Of a stretch of 5,524 bases of DNA, positions 1-5,524 are shown piece by piece. This DNA comes from Arachidicoccus sp050436765. Lineage in GTDB: Bacteria > Bacteroidota > Bacteroidia > Chitinophagales > Chitinophagaceae. A model generated the notes under the pieces. The model did not search any database, was not told the origin of the DNA, and worked only from the letters and a program-made list of their open reading frames with translations. Positions within the stretch are counted from its first letter, which is position 1, and the number at the start of each line of letters is the position of its first letter. The translations under genes were made by a program, and so were the position numbers. The stretch covers positions 1-5,524 of the forward strand of contig NZ_JBNQGD010000028.1 in assembly GCF_050436765.1 (NCBI RefSeq). The letters run 5' to 3'.

Positions 1-985
1 CTTTACATTATTTTCTGAATTGGCGCAATTAATCGTTTTGGCTTTGGGGATTTATTTGGTTTCAAAGGGAGAATTTACAATAGGGTTACTTATAAGTTTT
101 ATCGCCTATTCGGATAGTTTCTACAGGCCTTTAAGGCAGATTGCAGCCTTGTGGGCGGGTTTTCAGACCGCTATGGCCGCCTGGGATAGAATTTCGGTAA
201 TACTGAGTTTAGAATCTACTTTGACCGAAAAGCCGGTAAATGTCGACTTGCAGACTAAAGAGACTTCTTCAGTTATTGAATTTAGAAATGTTTCTTTTCA
301 ATATCCAGAAGGCAAAAAGGTTTTGCACCATATTAATTTTAATATGCTTGCTGGAAAAACGTATGCTTTGGTTGGTCCGACCGGGGGAGGCAAAACAACT
401 ACCGCATCCTTAATTGCACGGTTGTATGATCCCACCGAAGGAGAGATTTTGTTAAACGGCATGGATATTCGAACTTACAAATCGGAGGAAAGGGCAAAAG
501 AAATTGGGTTTATTTTGCAAGAACCGATTTTATTTACGGGAACACTACGTGAAAATATTTTGTATGGTAATGAATTGTATCAAAAAAGCACAAATGAAGA
601 GTTGACCAGAATTATACAGGAAGCGGGATTGACAGGGCTTTTGATGCGTTTTGAAAAAGGATTAGATACAGAATTAAAAGCCACAGTTGATTCGATTAGT
701 CTTGGGCAAAAGCAATTGATTGCTTTCATTCGTGCAGTTTTACGTAAGCCGAAAATTTTGATATTGGATGAAGCAACTGCGAATATTGACACTGTTACAG
801 AAAAGTTATTGGAAGAGATTTTAAATAAATTACCTAAAGAGACGACCAGAGTTATTATTGCACATAGACTCAATACGATTGAGAATGCAGATGAAATTTT
901 CTTCGTGAATGCTGGTAAAGTTACTGCGGCCGGTACACTGGATAATGCACTGGATATGCTTTTGGAAGGAAAACGCGTAAGTTAG
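1..985 (+). CDS. ABC exporter, permease/ATP-binding half-transporter (5' end outside window)
   Basis: Inner-membrane ABC exporter subunit that couples ATP hydrolysis to substrate movement; the substrate cannot be told from sequence. The frame is open to the left edge, so the TTG at 20 is an internal leucine codon, not a start. Numbering residues from that codon: residues 1-60 are the end of the transmembrane domain (hydrophobic LIVLALGIYLV, then a helix ending FQTAMAAWDRI), and residues 85-315 are a complete nucleotide-binding domain. Walker A is GPTGGGKT (119-126), Q-loop Gln167 (LQEPILFTGT), signature SISLGQKQ (225-232), Walker B ILILD with catalytic Glu251, D-loop ANID (254-257) and H-loop His282. 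All ATPase residues are present, so the domain should be active. The signature is SLGQK rather than LSGGQ, a variant I associate with type IV (MsbA-like) exporters of this phylum. Such proteins act as homodimers or heterodimers; a partner gene may lie upstream. The gene converges on oxyR with 7 bases between stop codons. Confidence 0.93.
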   Translation, partial: FTLFSELAQLIVLALGIYLVSKGEFTIGLLISFIAYSDSFYRPLRQIAALWAGFQTAMAAWDRISVILSLESTLTEKPVNVDLQTKETSSVIEFRNVSFQYPEGKKVLHHINFNMLAGKTYALVGPTGGGKTTTASLIARLYDPTEGEILLNGMDIRTYKSEERAKEIGFILQEPILFTGTLRENILYGNELYQKSTNEELTRIIQEAGLTGLLMRFEKGLDTELKATVDSISLGQKQLIAFIRAVLRKPKILILDEATANIDTVTEKLLEEILNKLPKETTRVIIAHRLNTIENADEIFFVNAGKVTAAGTLDNALDMLLEGKRVS

Positions 986-992
986 GTTTTAA

Positions 993-1934
993 TTATGCAT
1001 TAATGGGCACAATATATTTTTTCCCGTTTGACCGTAATTTGATGGGAATGTTTTCTAGAATCGCTTGCTTAATAGCATTCACTAATTTTCTTTTTACAAA
1101 ATCTCTGTGTGTAACTATTCCAACTTCTCGAACAGGTGCAGGAGATCTAAAATGACGTAATCTTTGTTTGTCTTTTTCGTTCATATCAAATGTTGCTAGC
1201 TCGGGCAAAATGGTAATACCATCGCTTGCGTCTACCATTCTGCGAAGTGTTTCCAAGCTGCCGGCTTCATACTCGAAGTGCGTGCCCCCATAGCTGTGCT
1301 TGCGGAGCTCACACAAGTTAATAATCTGAGAACGAAAGCAATGTCCTTCTTCCAAAAGCAATAATTTATTGGGGTCGATATCTTTTGATAAGATAAAACT
1401 TTTCTTTAATAACTTATTTTTACTCGAGGTGTAAACCAACATTTCTTCATAAAAGAGTGGATCTTCTTTAATACCTTTTTCATTGAGAGGTGTTACCAAA
1501 ATGCCCATATCTATTTGGCCTTCACGTAATTGTTTAATTAAGGTTGTTGTGGTTAGTTCAATTACATGTAATCTTACCTGAGGATATTTCTTTGTGAATG
1601 GAGGAATAAATAATGGTAATAAATAAGGTGCGAGCGTTGGTATTACTCCGACTTTTAATTCTCCTTTTATTAAATCTTTTTTAGAAGAAATCATTTCCAA
1701 TAAAACATCTTTTTCCGCTAATATTTTTCTCGCCTGCTCTATTATTTCTTCACCCGCTATAGTTGGGACAACTGGCTGTTTACTTCTATCGAATATTTTT
1801 ACGGCCAATTCCTCTTCCAACTTTTGAATTTGCATACTCAATGTTGGTTGGGTAATATGACAACTTTCGGCAGCTTTGGCAAAATGCCGGTGAATATTTA
1901 CGGATAAGATATATTCAAGTTGTGTAAAAGTCAT
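993..1934 (-). CDS. oxyR: OxyR, LysR-type hydrogen peroxide-sensing regulator
   Basis: Cytoplasmic transcription factor that senses H2O2 through a thiol-disulfide switch and regulates peroxide-defence genes such as the divergent katG. I chose the ATG at 1934 (313 aa). A TTG two codons upstream (1940) is in frame, but the ATG gives the usual family start MTFTQLEYI. With it, the redox cysteines are Cys199 and Cys208 in GHCFRSQIINLC, the same numbers and spacing as the peroxidatic and resolving cysteines of E. coli OxyR; Cys25 in the helix-turn-helix also matches. Domains: winged HTH at about residues 1-60 (ESCHITQPTLSMQI, then FDRSKQPVVPT), linker helix about 61-90, and a periplasmic-binding-protein-like effector domain about 91-300. 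Length is close to the 305 aa of E. coli OxyR. No Shine-Dalgarno is visible, as is usual in Bacteroidota. I saw no convincing promoter for it; autoregulation from the shared intergenic region is typical of the family and is inferred here. Confidence 0.95.
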   Translation of the reverse strand: MTFTQLEYILSVNIHRHFAKAAESCHITQPTLSMQIQKLEEELAVKIFDRSKQPVVPTIAGEEIIEQARKILAEKDVLLEMISSKKDLIKGELKVGVIPTLAPYLLPLFIPPFTKKYPQVRLHVIELTTTTLIKQLREGQIDMGILVTPLNEKGIKEDPLFYEEMLVYTSSKNKLLKKSFILSKDIDPNKLLLLEEGHCFRSQIINLCELRKHSYGGTHFEYEAGSLETLRRMVDASDGITILPELATFDMNEKDKQRLRHFRSPAPVREVGIVTHRDFVKRKLVNAIKQAILENIPIKLRSNGKKYIVPINA

Positions 1935-1965
1935 TATCAATATTTTCGATGAAGGTATAAAAACA

Positions 1966-2002
1966 ATTGATTAATTCTATGGCTCAGAAAACTTACATTT
2001 GT
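1966..2002. promoter_or_regulatory. Candidate OxyR operator (tandem sites) between oxyR and katG
   Basis: The E. coli OxyR tetramer motif is two ATAGnTnnnAnCTAT units separated by 7 bases. The 15-mer at 1966-1980 (ATTGATTAATTCTAT) matches 8 of 10 specified bases and is nearly palindromic. The 15-mer at 1988-2002, exactly 7 bases on, matches 6 of 10. The 37-bp span lies in the divergent spacer and reaches into the proposed katG -7 box, which fits an activator site. The motif is AT-rich in an AT-rich spacer, so a match this good could arise by chance. It was found by eye using the enterobacterial consensus, which may not hold in Bacteroidota. Confidence 0.4.
1994..2001 (+). promoter_or_regulatory. 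Candidate katG -7 promoter element (TAnnTTTG)
   Basis: TACATTTG is an exact match to the Bacteroidota sigma factor -7 consensus TAnnTTTG. The nearest upstream TTG that could serve as a -33 element is at 1967-1969, 24 bases before the TA, somewhat longer than the usual spacing. A poor -33 region is common in activator-dependent promoters, which fits OxyR control. Transcription would start near 2006-2008, giving a katG leader of about 50 bases. Confidence 0.55.
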
Positions 2003-2058
2003 TATCGATGGGAAGTTTTGTAAATTTAATTATCTCATAATAAAACAAGTTTTTAAAT

Positions 2059-4245
2059 ATGGAAAATAATGAAAGCAGCAGCAAATGTCCATTTCATGGA
2101 GCTGGAAACTCAAAGAGGAATACTAGTCAGAATTGGTGGCCAAACCAGTTAAAAATCGGTGTTTTACGGCAACACTCCCCTTTATCAAATCCGATGAGTA
2201 AAGATTTTGACTATGCACAGGCATTTAAAAGTCTCGATTTTAAGGCAGTTAAAAAAGATTTAGCGACATTAATGACAGACTCAAAAGATTGGTGGCCGGC
2301 GGACTTCGGTAATTATGGCCCTTTAATGGTACGCATGGCTTGGCATAGTGCAGGGACTTATCGCATTGGAGATGGCCGCGGCGGCGCAGGCGGAGGACAA
2401 CAACGTTTTGCGCCTTTGAATAGTTGGCCGGATAATGTAAACCTTGATAAAGCACGCAGGTTGCTTTGGCCTGTTAAACAAAAATATGGTGAGAAAATAT
2501 CTTGGGCTGATTTGATTGTGCTTGCCGGGAATGTTGCTTTGGAGTCTATGGGGTTCAAAACATTCGGTTTCGGAGGAGGGCGCCCAGATCAATGGGAGCC
2601 TGAAGAAGACGTATATTGGGGTTCCGAAACAGAATGGTTGGGAGATAATCGTTATTCGGGAGAAAGAGAATTAGAAAATCCATTGGCCGCCGTTCAGATG
2701 GGACTTATTTATGTAAATCCAGAGGGCCCCAACGGCAAACCTGACTATCTTGCCGCGGCTGTGGACATTAGAGAAACTTTTGCCCGTATGGCAATGGATG
2801 ATGAAGAAACGGTGGCACTTATTGCGGGTGGGCACACATTTGGTAAAACACATGGTGCTGGGGATGCTTCTTTGGTAGGGGCTGTGCCACAAGAAGCAGA
2901 TCTCGAAGAACAAGGTTTGGGTTGGAGAAGTACCCATGCTTCGGGTGTGGGAATTGATGCGATTGGTGGTGGTCCCGAAGTGATTTGGTCTGAATTTCCA
3001 ACAAAATGGAGCAATAGTTTTTTCGATATTCTATTTGGCTTTGAATGGGAGTTGACCAAAAGCCCTGCCGGCGCTTATCAATGGGTGGCTAAAGATGCCA
3101 AACCTATTATTCCAGATCCGTTTAATGCTGATAAAAAACGTTTACCTACGATGCTGACAACAGATTTGTCTTTGCGTTTTGACCCTATTTATGGAAAAAT
3201 ATCCAAACATTTCCATGAAAGCCCCGATGCATTTGCCGATGCATTTGCTCGTGCCTGGTTTAAACTGACTCATCGTGATATGGGGCCGCGTTCAAGATAT
3301 TTAGGGCCGGAAGTTCCTGAAGAAGTTCTTATATGGCAAGATCCAATTCCGGATATTAATCATAAATTAATTGAGCAAGATGATATTGTTGCATTGAAAG
3401 CAAAAGTGTTGGCATCTGAATTATCTATAGCTCAATTGGTTTTGGTTGCTTGGGCCTCCGCCTCTACATTCCGCAATTCTGATAAACGTGGTGGCGCTAA
3501 TGGTTCGCGTATTCGTCTAGCTCCGCAAAAAGATTGGGAAGTGAATAACCCTGCCCAGTTGGTGAGAGTTTTAGATGTTTTAGAAAGGATTCAAAAAGAT
3601 TTTAATAATGCGCAAACTAATGGCAAAAAGGTTTCTCTTGCTGATTTGATTGTTTTGGCCGGTACGGCTGCAGTAGAAAAAGCCGCAGCAAATGCAGGGC
3701 ATAAGGTTACCGTCCCCTTTATGCCGGGCAGAATGGACGCTTCGCAAGAACAAACAGATGTCGAATCTTTTGAGCCGTTAGAACCATTGGCGGATGGTTT
3801 TCGTAATTATTTAAAACATAAAAGCTCTATACCAACGGAAGCCATGTTGATTGATAAAGCTCAATTACTTACTTTACTTGCACCTGAAATGACGGTGCTG
3901 ATGGGTGGTATGCGCGTATTGGGGGCCAACTTTGATGGTTCTAAATATGGTGTATTTACAGATACTCCTGGAACACTTTCCAATGATTTTTTTGTCAATG
4001 TACTGGATATGGATAACGCCTGGAAGGCGATTGATGAATCTCAACAATTGTACGAAGTCCGCGACAGAGCTACCGGAAAAGTTAAATGGATGGCGACACG
4101 TGTTGATCTTATTTTTGGTTCCAACTCGGAGCTGAGAGCACTTGCAGAAGTTTATGGGAGTGACGATGCTAAGGGGAAATTTGTAGAAGATTTCGTAGCC
4201 GCTTGGGATAAGGTAATGAATTTGGATCGTTTTGACTTAGCGTAG
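2059..4245 (+). CDS. katG: Catalase-peroxidase KatG
   Basis: Cytoplasmic haem b enzyme that converts 2 H2O2 to O2 and water and also has broad peroxidase activity. At 728 aa it is full length for the family, with two duplicated peroxidase domains: a catalytic N-terminal domain (about 55-425) and a haem-less C-terminal domain (about 440-720). The N-terminus carries the conserved KCPFHG. Visible catalytic residues are distal Arg92, Trp95 and His96 (VRMAWHSAGTYR), proximal haem ligand His259 (AGGHTFGKTHGAG), proximal Trp310 and Asp369. The Trp95-Tyr218-Met244 set corresponds to the crosslinked Trp107-Tyr229-Met255 adduct of M. tuberculosis KatG needed for catalase activity; Arg406 (HRDMGP) matches the mobile Arg418. 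The position of Mtb Ser315 is Gly304 here. The ATG at 2059 is chosen because KCPFHG and WWPNQL follow at family-typical distances; no Shine-Dalgarno is seen. The gene is divergent from oxyR, with a 124-bp spacer, and ends in its own terminator, so it is probably monocistronic and peroxide-induced. Confidence 0.98.
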   Translation: MENNESSSKCPFHGAGNSKRNTSQNWWPNQLKIGVLRQHSPLSNPMSKDFDYAQAFKSLDFKAVKKDLATLMTDSKDWWPADFGNYGPLMVRMAWHSAGTYRIGDGRGGAGGGQQRFAPLNSWPDNVNLDKARRLLWPVKQKYGEKISWADLIVLAGNVALESMGFKTFGFGGGRPDQWEPEEDVYWGSETEWLGDNRYSGERELENPLAAVQMGLIYVNPEGPNGKPDYLAAAVDIRETFARMAMDDEETVALIAGGHTFGKTHGAGDASLVGAVPQEADLEEQGLGWRSTHASGVGIDAIGGGPEVIWSEFPTKWSNSFFDILFGFEWELTKSPAGAYQWVAKDAKPIIPDPFNADKKRLPTMLTTDLSLRFDPIYGKISKHFHESPDAFADAFARAWFKLTHRDMGPRSRYLGPEVPEEVLIWQDPIPDINHKLIEQDDIVALKAKVLASELSIAQLVLVAWASASTFRNSDKRGGANGSRIRLAPQKDWEVNNPAQLVRVLDVLERIQKDFNNAQTNGKKVSLADLIVLAGTAAVEKAAANAGHKVTVPFMPGRMDASQEQTDVESFEPLEPLADGFRNYLKHKSSIPTEAMLIDKAQLLTLLAPEMTVLMGGMRVLGANFDGSKYGVFTDTPGTLSNDFFVNVLDMDNAWKAIDESQQLYEVRDRATGKVKWMATRVDLIFGSNSELRALAEVYGSDDAKGKFVEDFVAAWDKVMNLDRFDLA

Positions 4246-4264
4246 CGACAATATAAAAAAGCAA

Positions 4265-4310
4265 AAACACTTGCAAGAACGTTCTTGCAGGTGTTTGATT
4301 AATTATTTTT
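4265..4310 (+). terminator. Intrinsic terminator of katG
   Basis: It begins 20 bases after the katG stop. The left arm is AAACAC then TTGCAAGA (4265-4278), the loop about ACGT, and the right arm TCTTGCAG then GTGTTT (4283-4296). The stem is 14 bp with one T-G wobble. A T-rich stretch follows (GATTAATTATTTTT, to 4310), with the run of five Ts about 9 bases after the stem rather than directly after it. An A-rich stretch precedes the left arm, so limited function on the other strand is possible. Confidence 0.78.
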
Positions 4311-4487
4311 GTCTAATAATCTATATCGATTATTTAGGACGACACAAATTCATTTTCTCTTTATTTTTCATAAAAATTTCTCCGATGTTTCATTCTATCA
4401 AAGACTCATTGTGGATGAATGGAGAGATGATCTGGTCTTTGCTGCTTGTTAAATTGTTGCCCTAAAGCTGTTTTCCTTTAAACCGAA

Positions 4488-4577
4488 ATTTCCTTCATTT
4501 GGCGCTGCTTTGCCTTCGACCTAATATAGCGTAAGTTTAGGAGTTAAGTTCTTATGCCAAATGAAACTTTTGGAAAT
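4488..4577. repeat. Interrupted inverted repeat with possible nested hairpins
   Basis: TTCATTTGGC at 4494-4503 is the exact reverse complement of GCCAAATGAA at 4556-4565. Further out, ATTTCC (4488-4493) pairs with GGAAAT (4572-4577) across a 6-base bulge (4566-4571) on the right arm, giving 16 potential pairs. Inside, CCTAA (4520-4524) and TTAGG (4537-4541) can form a smaller hairpin. The right arm can instead fold on itself, CCAAA (4557-4561) with TTTGG (4569-4573), which would exclude the long-range stem. It may be a structured RNA, a remnant of a small mobile element, or chance in AT-rich DNA. Confidence 0.5.
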
Positions 4578-4606
4578 AAGCTCGTTGGAATCTATCGTTA
4601 AAATGA

Positions 4607-4640
4607 AATAAACCAAGAATAAACCAAGGAATAAACCACC
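4607..4640. repeat. Short tandem repeat, 11-bp unit AATAAACCAAG
   Basis: Two exact adjacent copies of AATAAACCAAG (4607-4617 and 4618-4628) are followed after one G by a third, partly matching copy (AATAAACCACC, 4630-4640, first 9 bases identical). The array is non-coding and lies about 50 bases beyond the stop of the DUF2007 gene. The unit of 11 bp is close to one helical turn, but no function is implied by that alone. Confidence 0.8.
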
Positions 4641-4688
4641 GCTTTAAGAATAACCGTGATTATTGTACTAAGGGCGTCATTGTTTAGC

Positions 4689-4925
4689 TTATTTTATATA
4701 GCCTCTTTCTATTAATATCTTTGTTGCTGGTTCTAAATCTTTTTCCTTAACTAAAAGTTTTACTTTATCAACAATATTTGCATAAATCTGAGAAGCCAAT
4801 TCATTTTGTAGTAGGGTTTCTATTCCTTCTGACTCTAAGTAGTTACTTGCTAAATTTACTTCCAAAGGTGTACTAGAACTAAATACTATTTTCCAGCTAT
4901 CCATATTTGAGTTTTTAAGATTCAT
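4689..4925 (-). CDS. Small DUF2007-family protein
   Basis: A 78-aa protein resembling the DUF2007 family (described as a putative prokaryotic signal-transducing protein), whose biochemical role is not established. Family-like features are an opening strand WKIVFSSST, then PLEVNLASNYLESEGIETLLQNE (residues about 20-42), a helix that shifts to a short strand-forming region, VDKVKLLVKEKD (about 53-64), and a closing helix EPATKILIERG. It has no signal peptide, membrane segment or cysteine, so it should be cytoplasmic and soluble. Two ATG starts are possible: 4925 (78 aa) and 4904 (71 aa, beginning MDSWKIVF). The second gives the start I would expect for the family; no ribosome-binding site decides between them. 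It is divergent from mutS (160-bp spacer) and stands alone, so context does not suggest a job. The family call is from recognition of the pattern, not from a search. Confidence 0.78.
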   Translation of the reverse strand: MNLKNSNMDSWKIVFSSSTPLEVNLASNYLESEGIETLLQNELASQIYANIVDKVKLLVKEKDLEPATKILIERGYIK

Positions 4926-5072
4926 TAAACGGGTAGTAAAGATCGGATTAAAATTGAAGAATTCAGAAAATAGTTTTTACCGTATTCGACCTTTTTATTC
5001 TAAAAATAAAAATGAGTCCTTCTTTTTTATACACAATTTTTACATCCTAAATTAAAATAGTCTTTCAAAACT

Positions 5073-5080
5073 TATCTTTG
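5073..5080 (+). promoter_or_regulatory. Candidate mutS -7 promoter element (TAnnTTTG)
   Basis: TATCTTTG matches the Bacteroidota -7 consensus exactly and ends only 5 bases before the mutS ATG. Start of transcription would be expected at about 5084-5087, so the mRNA would be leaderless or nearly so. No TTG -33 element is visible at the expected distance; the upstream DNA (about 4990-5060) is very AT-rich, including an 8-bp A/T hairpin at 4992-5012. Confidence 0.5.
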
Positions 5081-5085
5081 TTGCT

Positions 5086-5524
5086 ATGGCAAAATCAGCG
5101 GGCGTGACGCCTTTAATGCAACAGCACAAAGCGATTAAACAAAAATATCCTGACGCAATTTTATTATTTCGGGTAGGTGATTTTTATGAAACTTTTGGAA
5201 GTGATGCTATAAAAGCTGCGCAGGTTTTGGGTATTACTTTGACCAAGCGCAATAGCGGGGACCCCAATGCAATGGAACTTGCTGGTTTTCCTCATCATTC
5301 GTTAGATACTTATTTGCATAAATTGGTAAAAGCCGGTTTCCGTGTGGCTGTTTGCGACCAACTAGAAGATCCAAAACAGGCAAAAGGCATTGTAAAACGC
5401 GGAGTTACTGAGTTAGTTACCCCCGGTGTAGCAACCAGCGATAAGCTATTGGAATATGATACTAATAATTTTTTAGCAGCTATACATTACACCGATGATA
5501 ACGTAGGGATTGCCTTGCTCGACA
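5086..5524 (+). CDS. mutS: DNA mismatch repair protein MutS (3' end outside window)
   Basis: MutS binds mismatched bases and small loops after replication and recruits MutL to start repair. Only the first 146 codons are present, with no stop or frameshift. The ATG at 5086 gives MAKSAGVTPLMQQHKAIK, the usual MutS start, where TPLMxQ sits just before the mismatch-binding domain. The mismatch-recognition motif is GDFYETFG (31-38): Phe33 is the residue expected to stack on the mismatch and Glu35 its partner, equivalent to Phe36 and Glu38 of E. coli MutS. Conserved blocks ELAGFPHHSLDTYL and AVCDQLEDP follow, then KRGVTELVTPGV, ending domain I. NNFLAAIHYTDD begins the connector domain. The F-x-E motif marks this as MutS1 rather than MutS2. 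The ATPase and clamp domains lie beyond the window. It is divergent from the DUF2007 gene. Confidence 0.97.
   Translation, partial: MAKSAGVTPLMQQHKAIKQKYPDAILLFRVGDFYETFGSDAIKAAQVLGITLTKRNSGDPNAMELAGFPHHSLDTYLHKLVKAGFRVAVCDQLEDPKQAKGIVKRGVTELVTPGVATSDKLLEYDTNNFLAAIHYTDDNVGIALLD

Larger units (their letters stand above)
4311..4688. other. Gene-free spacer between katG terminator and DUF2007 gene
   Basis: I see no convincing gene in these 378 bases. Open frames are short and compositionally random: the longest plus-strand frame would start with a TTG inside the terminator hairpin and end at 4465. The stretch contains an interrupted inverted repeat (4488-4577) and a short tandem repeat (4607-4640), listed separately. 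Downstream of the DUF2007 stop (reading the minus strand) only a weak 5-bp AATAA/TTATT hairpin at 4649-4664 is visible, so no clear terminator for that gene is called. Confidence 0.6.

Noticed and set aside
580..873. Minus-strand open frame within the ABC gene
   Set aside because: It lies wholly opposite the conserved nucleotide-binding domain and has no recognisable features.
1940..2000. A minus-strand promoter for oxyR
   Set aside because: No good TAnnTTTG match on the minus strand in the spacer; the best (TACCTTCA) differs at two specified positions.
2249..3059. Several minus-strand open frames opposite katG
   Set aside because: They are antisense shadows of a strongly conserved coding sequence, with mutually overlapping frames and no domain-like sequence.
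3905..4135. Plus-strand open frame inside the katG 3' region
   Set aside because: It is an out-of-frame shadow of the KatG C-terminal domain.
4381..4452. Protein-like tail FYQRLIVDEWRDDLVFAAC in another plus-strand frame, perhaps a gene remnant
   Set aside because: Only about 20 residues look protein-like, the frame upstream is low-complexity, and no family is recognisable. A translated search of 4311-4500 with a significant hit would reverse this.
4271..4465. Possible 64-aa plus-strand gene after katG
   Set aside because: It would start at a TTG inside the terminator hairpin, its sequence looks like translated AT-rich spacer, and no family is recognisable.
4992..5012. 8-bp A/T hairpin (TTTTTATT / AATAAAAA) upstream of mutS as a terminator
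   Set aside because: Both neighbouring genes are transcribed away from this point, and an all-A/T stem is expected by chance in such AT-rich DNA.
5066..5074. Minus-strand TAAGTTTTG as a -7 box for the DUF2007 gene
   Set aside because: It has one extra T relative to TAnnTTTG, lacks a clear -33 element, and would leave a leader of over 130 bases.

Overview
This window looks like ordinary chromosomal DNA from a member of the Bacteroidota, probably near the Chitinophagaceae. The protein-coding style supports this: an OxyR with the phrase FDRSKQPVVPT and a MutS starting TPLMQQHKAIKQKYPDAI. So do two good matches to the Bacteroidota -7 promoter element TAnnTTTG, the lack of clear Shine-Dalgarno sequences, and the AT-rich spacers. 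The family-level placement is an impression from protein sequence, not a computed result.

Layout from left to right. (1) Bases 1-985, plus strand: the 3' part of an ABC exporter half-transporter, with the last of its membrane domain and a complete nucleotide-binding domain; the gene starts outside the window. (2) 993-1934, minus strand: oxyR, a LysR-type peroxide sensor with both redox cysteines, convergent with the ABC gene and only 7 bases from it. (3) 1935-2058: the shared oxyR-katG control region, with a TAnnTTTG box and a plausible 37-bp OxyR-type operator. (4) 2059-4245, plus strand: katG, a full-length bifunctional catalase-peroxidase, followed by a strong hairpin terminator. (5) About 4311-4688: a gene-free spacer with an interrupted inverted repeat and a short tandem repeat. 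(6) 4689-4925, minus strand: a small DUF2007-type protein. (7) 4926-5085: a divergent intergenic region whose -7 box lies almost on top of the next start codon. (8) 5086 to the right edge, plus strand: the first 146 codons of mutS.

How the genes work together: oxyR and katG form a divergent peroxide-defence module. Oxidised OxyR is expected to activate katG, and KatG then removes H2O2. The ABC transporter, DUF2007 protein and MutS show no clear functional link to that module. I found no CRISPR array, tRNA or rRNA gene, transposase gene, or sign of an undescribed multi-gene system. The points most worth a second look are the operator/promoter arrangement at katG, the probably leaderless mutS transcript, and the repeat structures in the katG-DUF2007 spacer.
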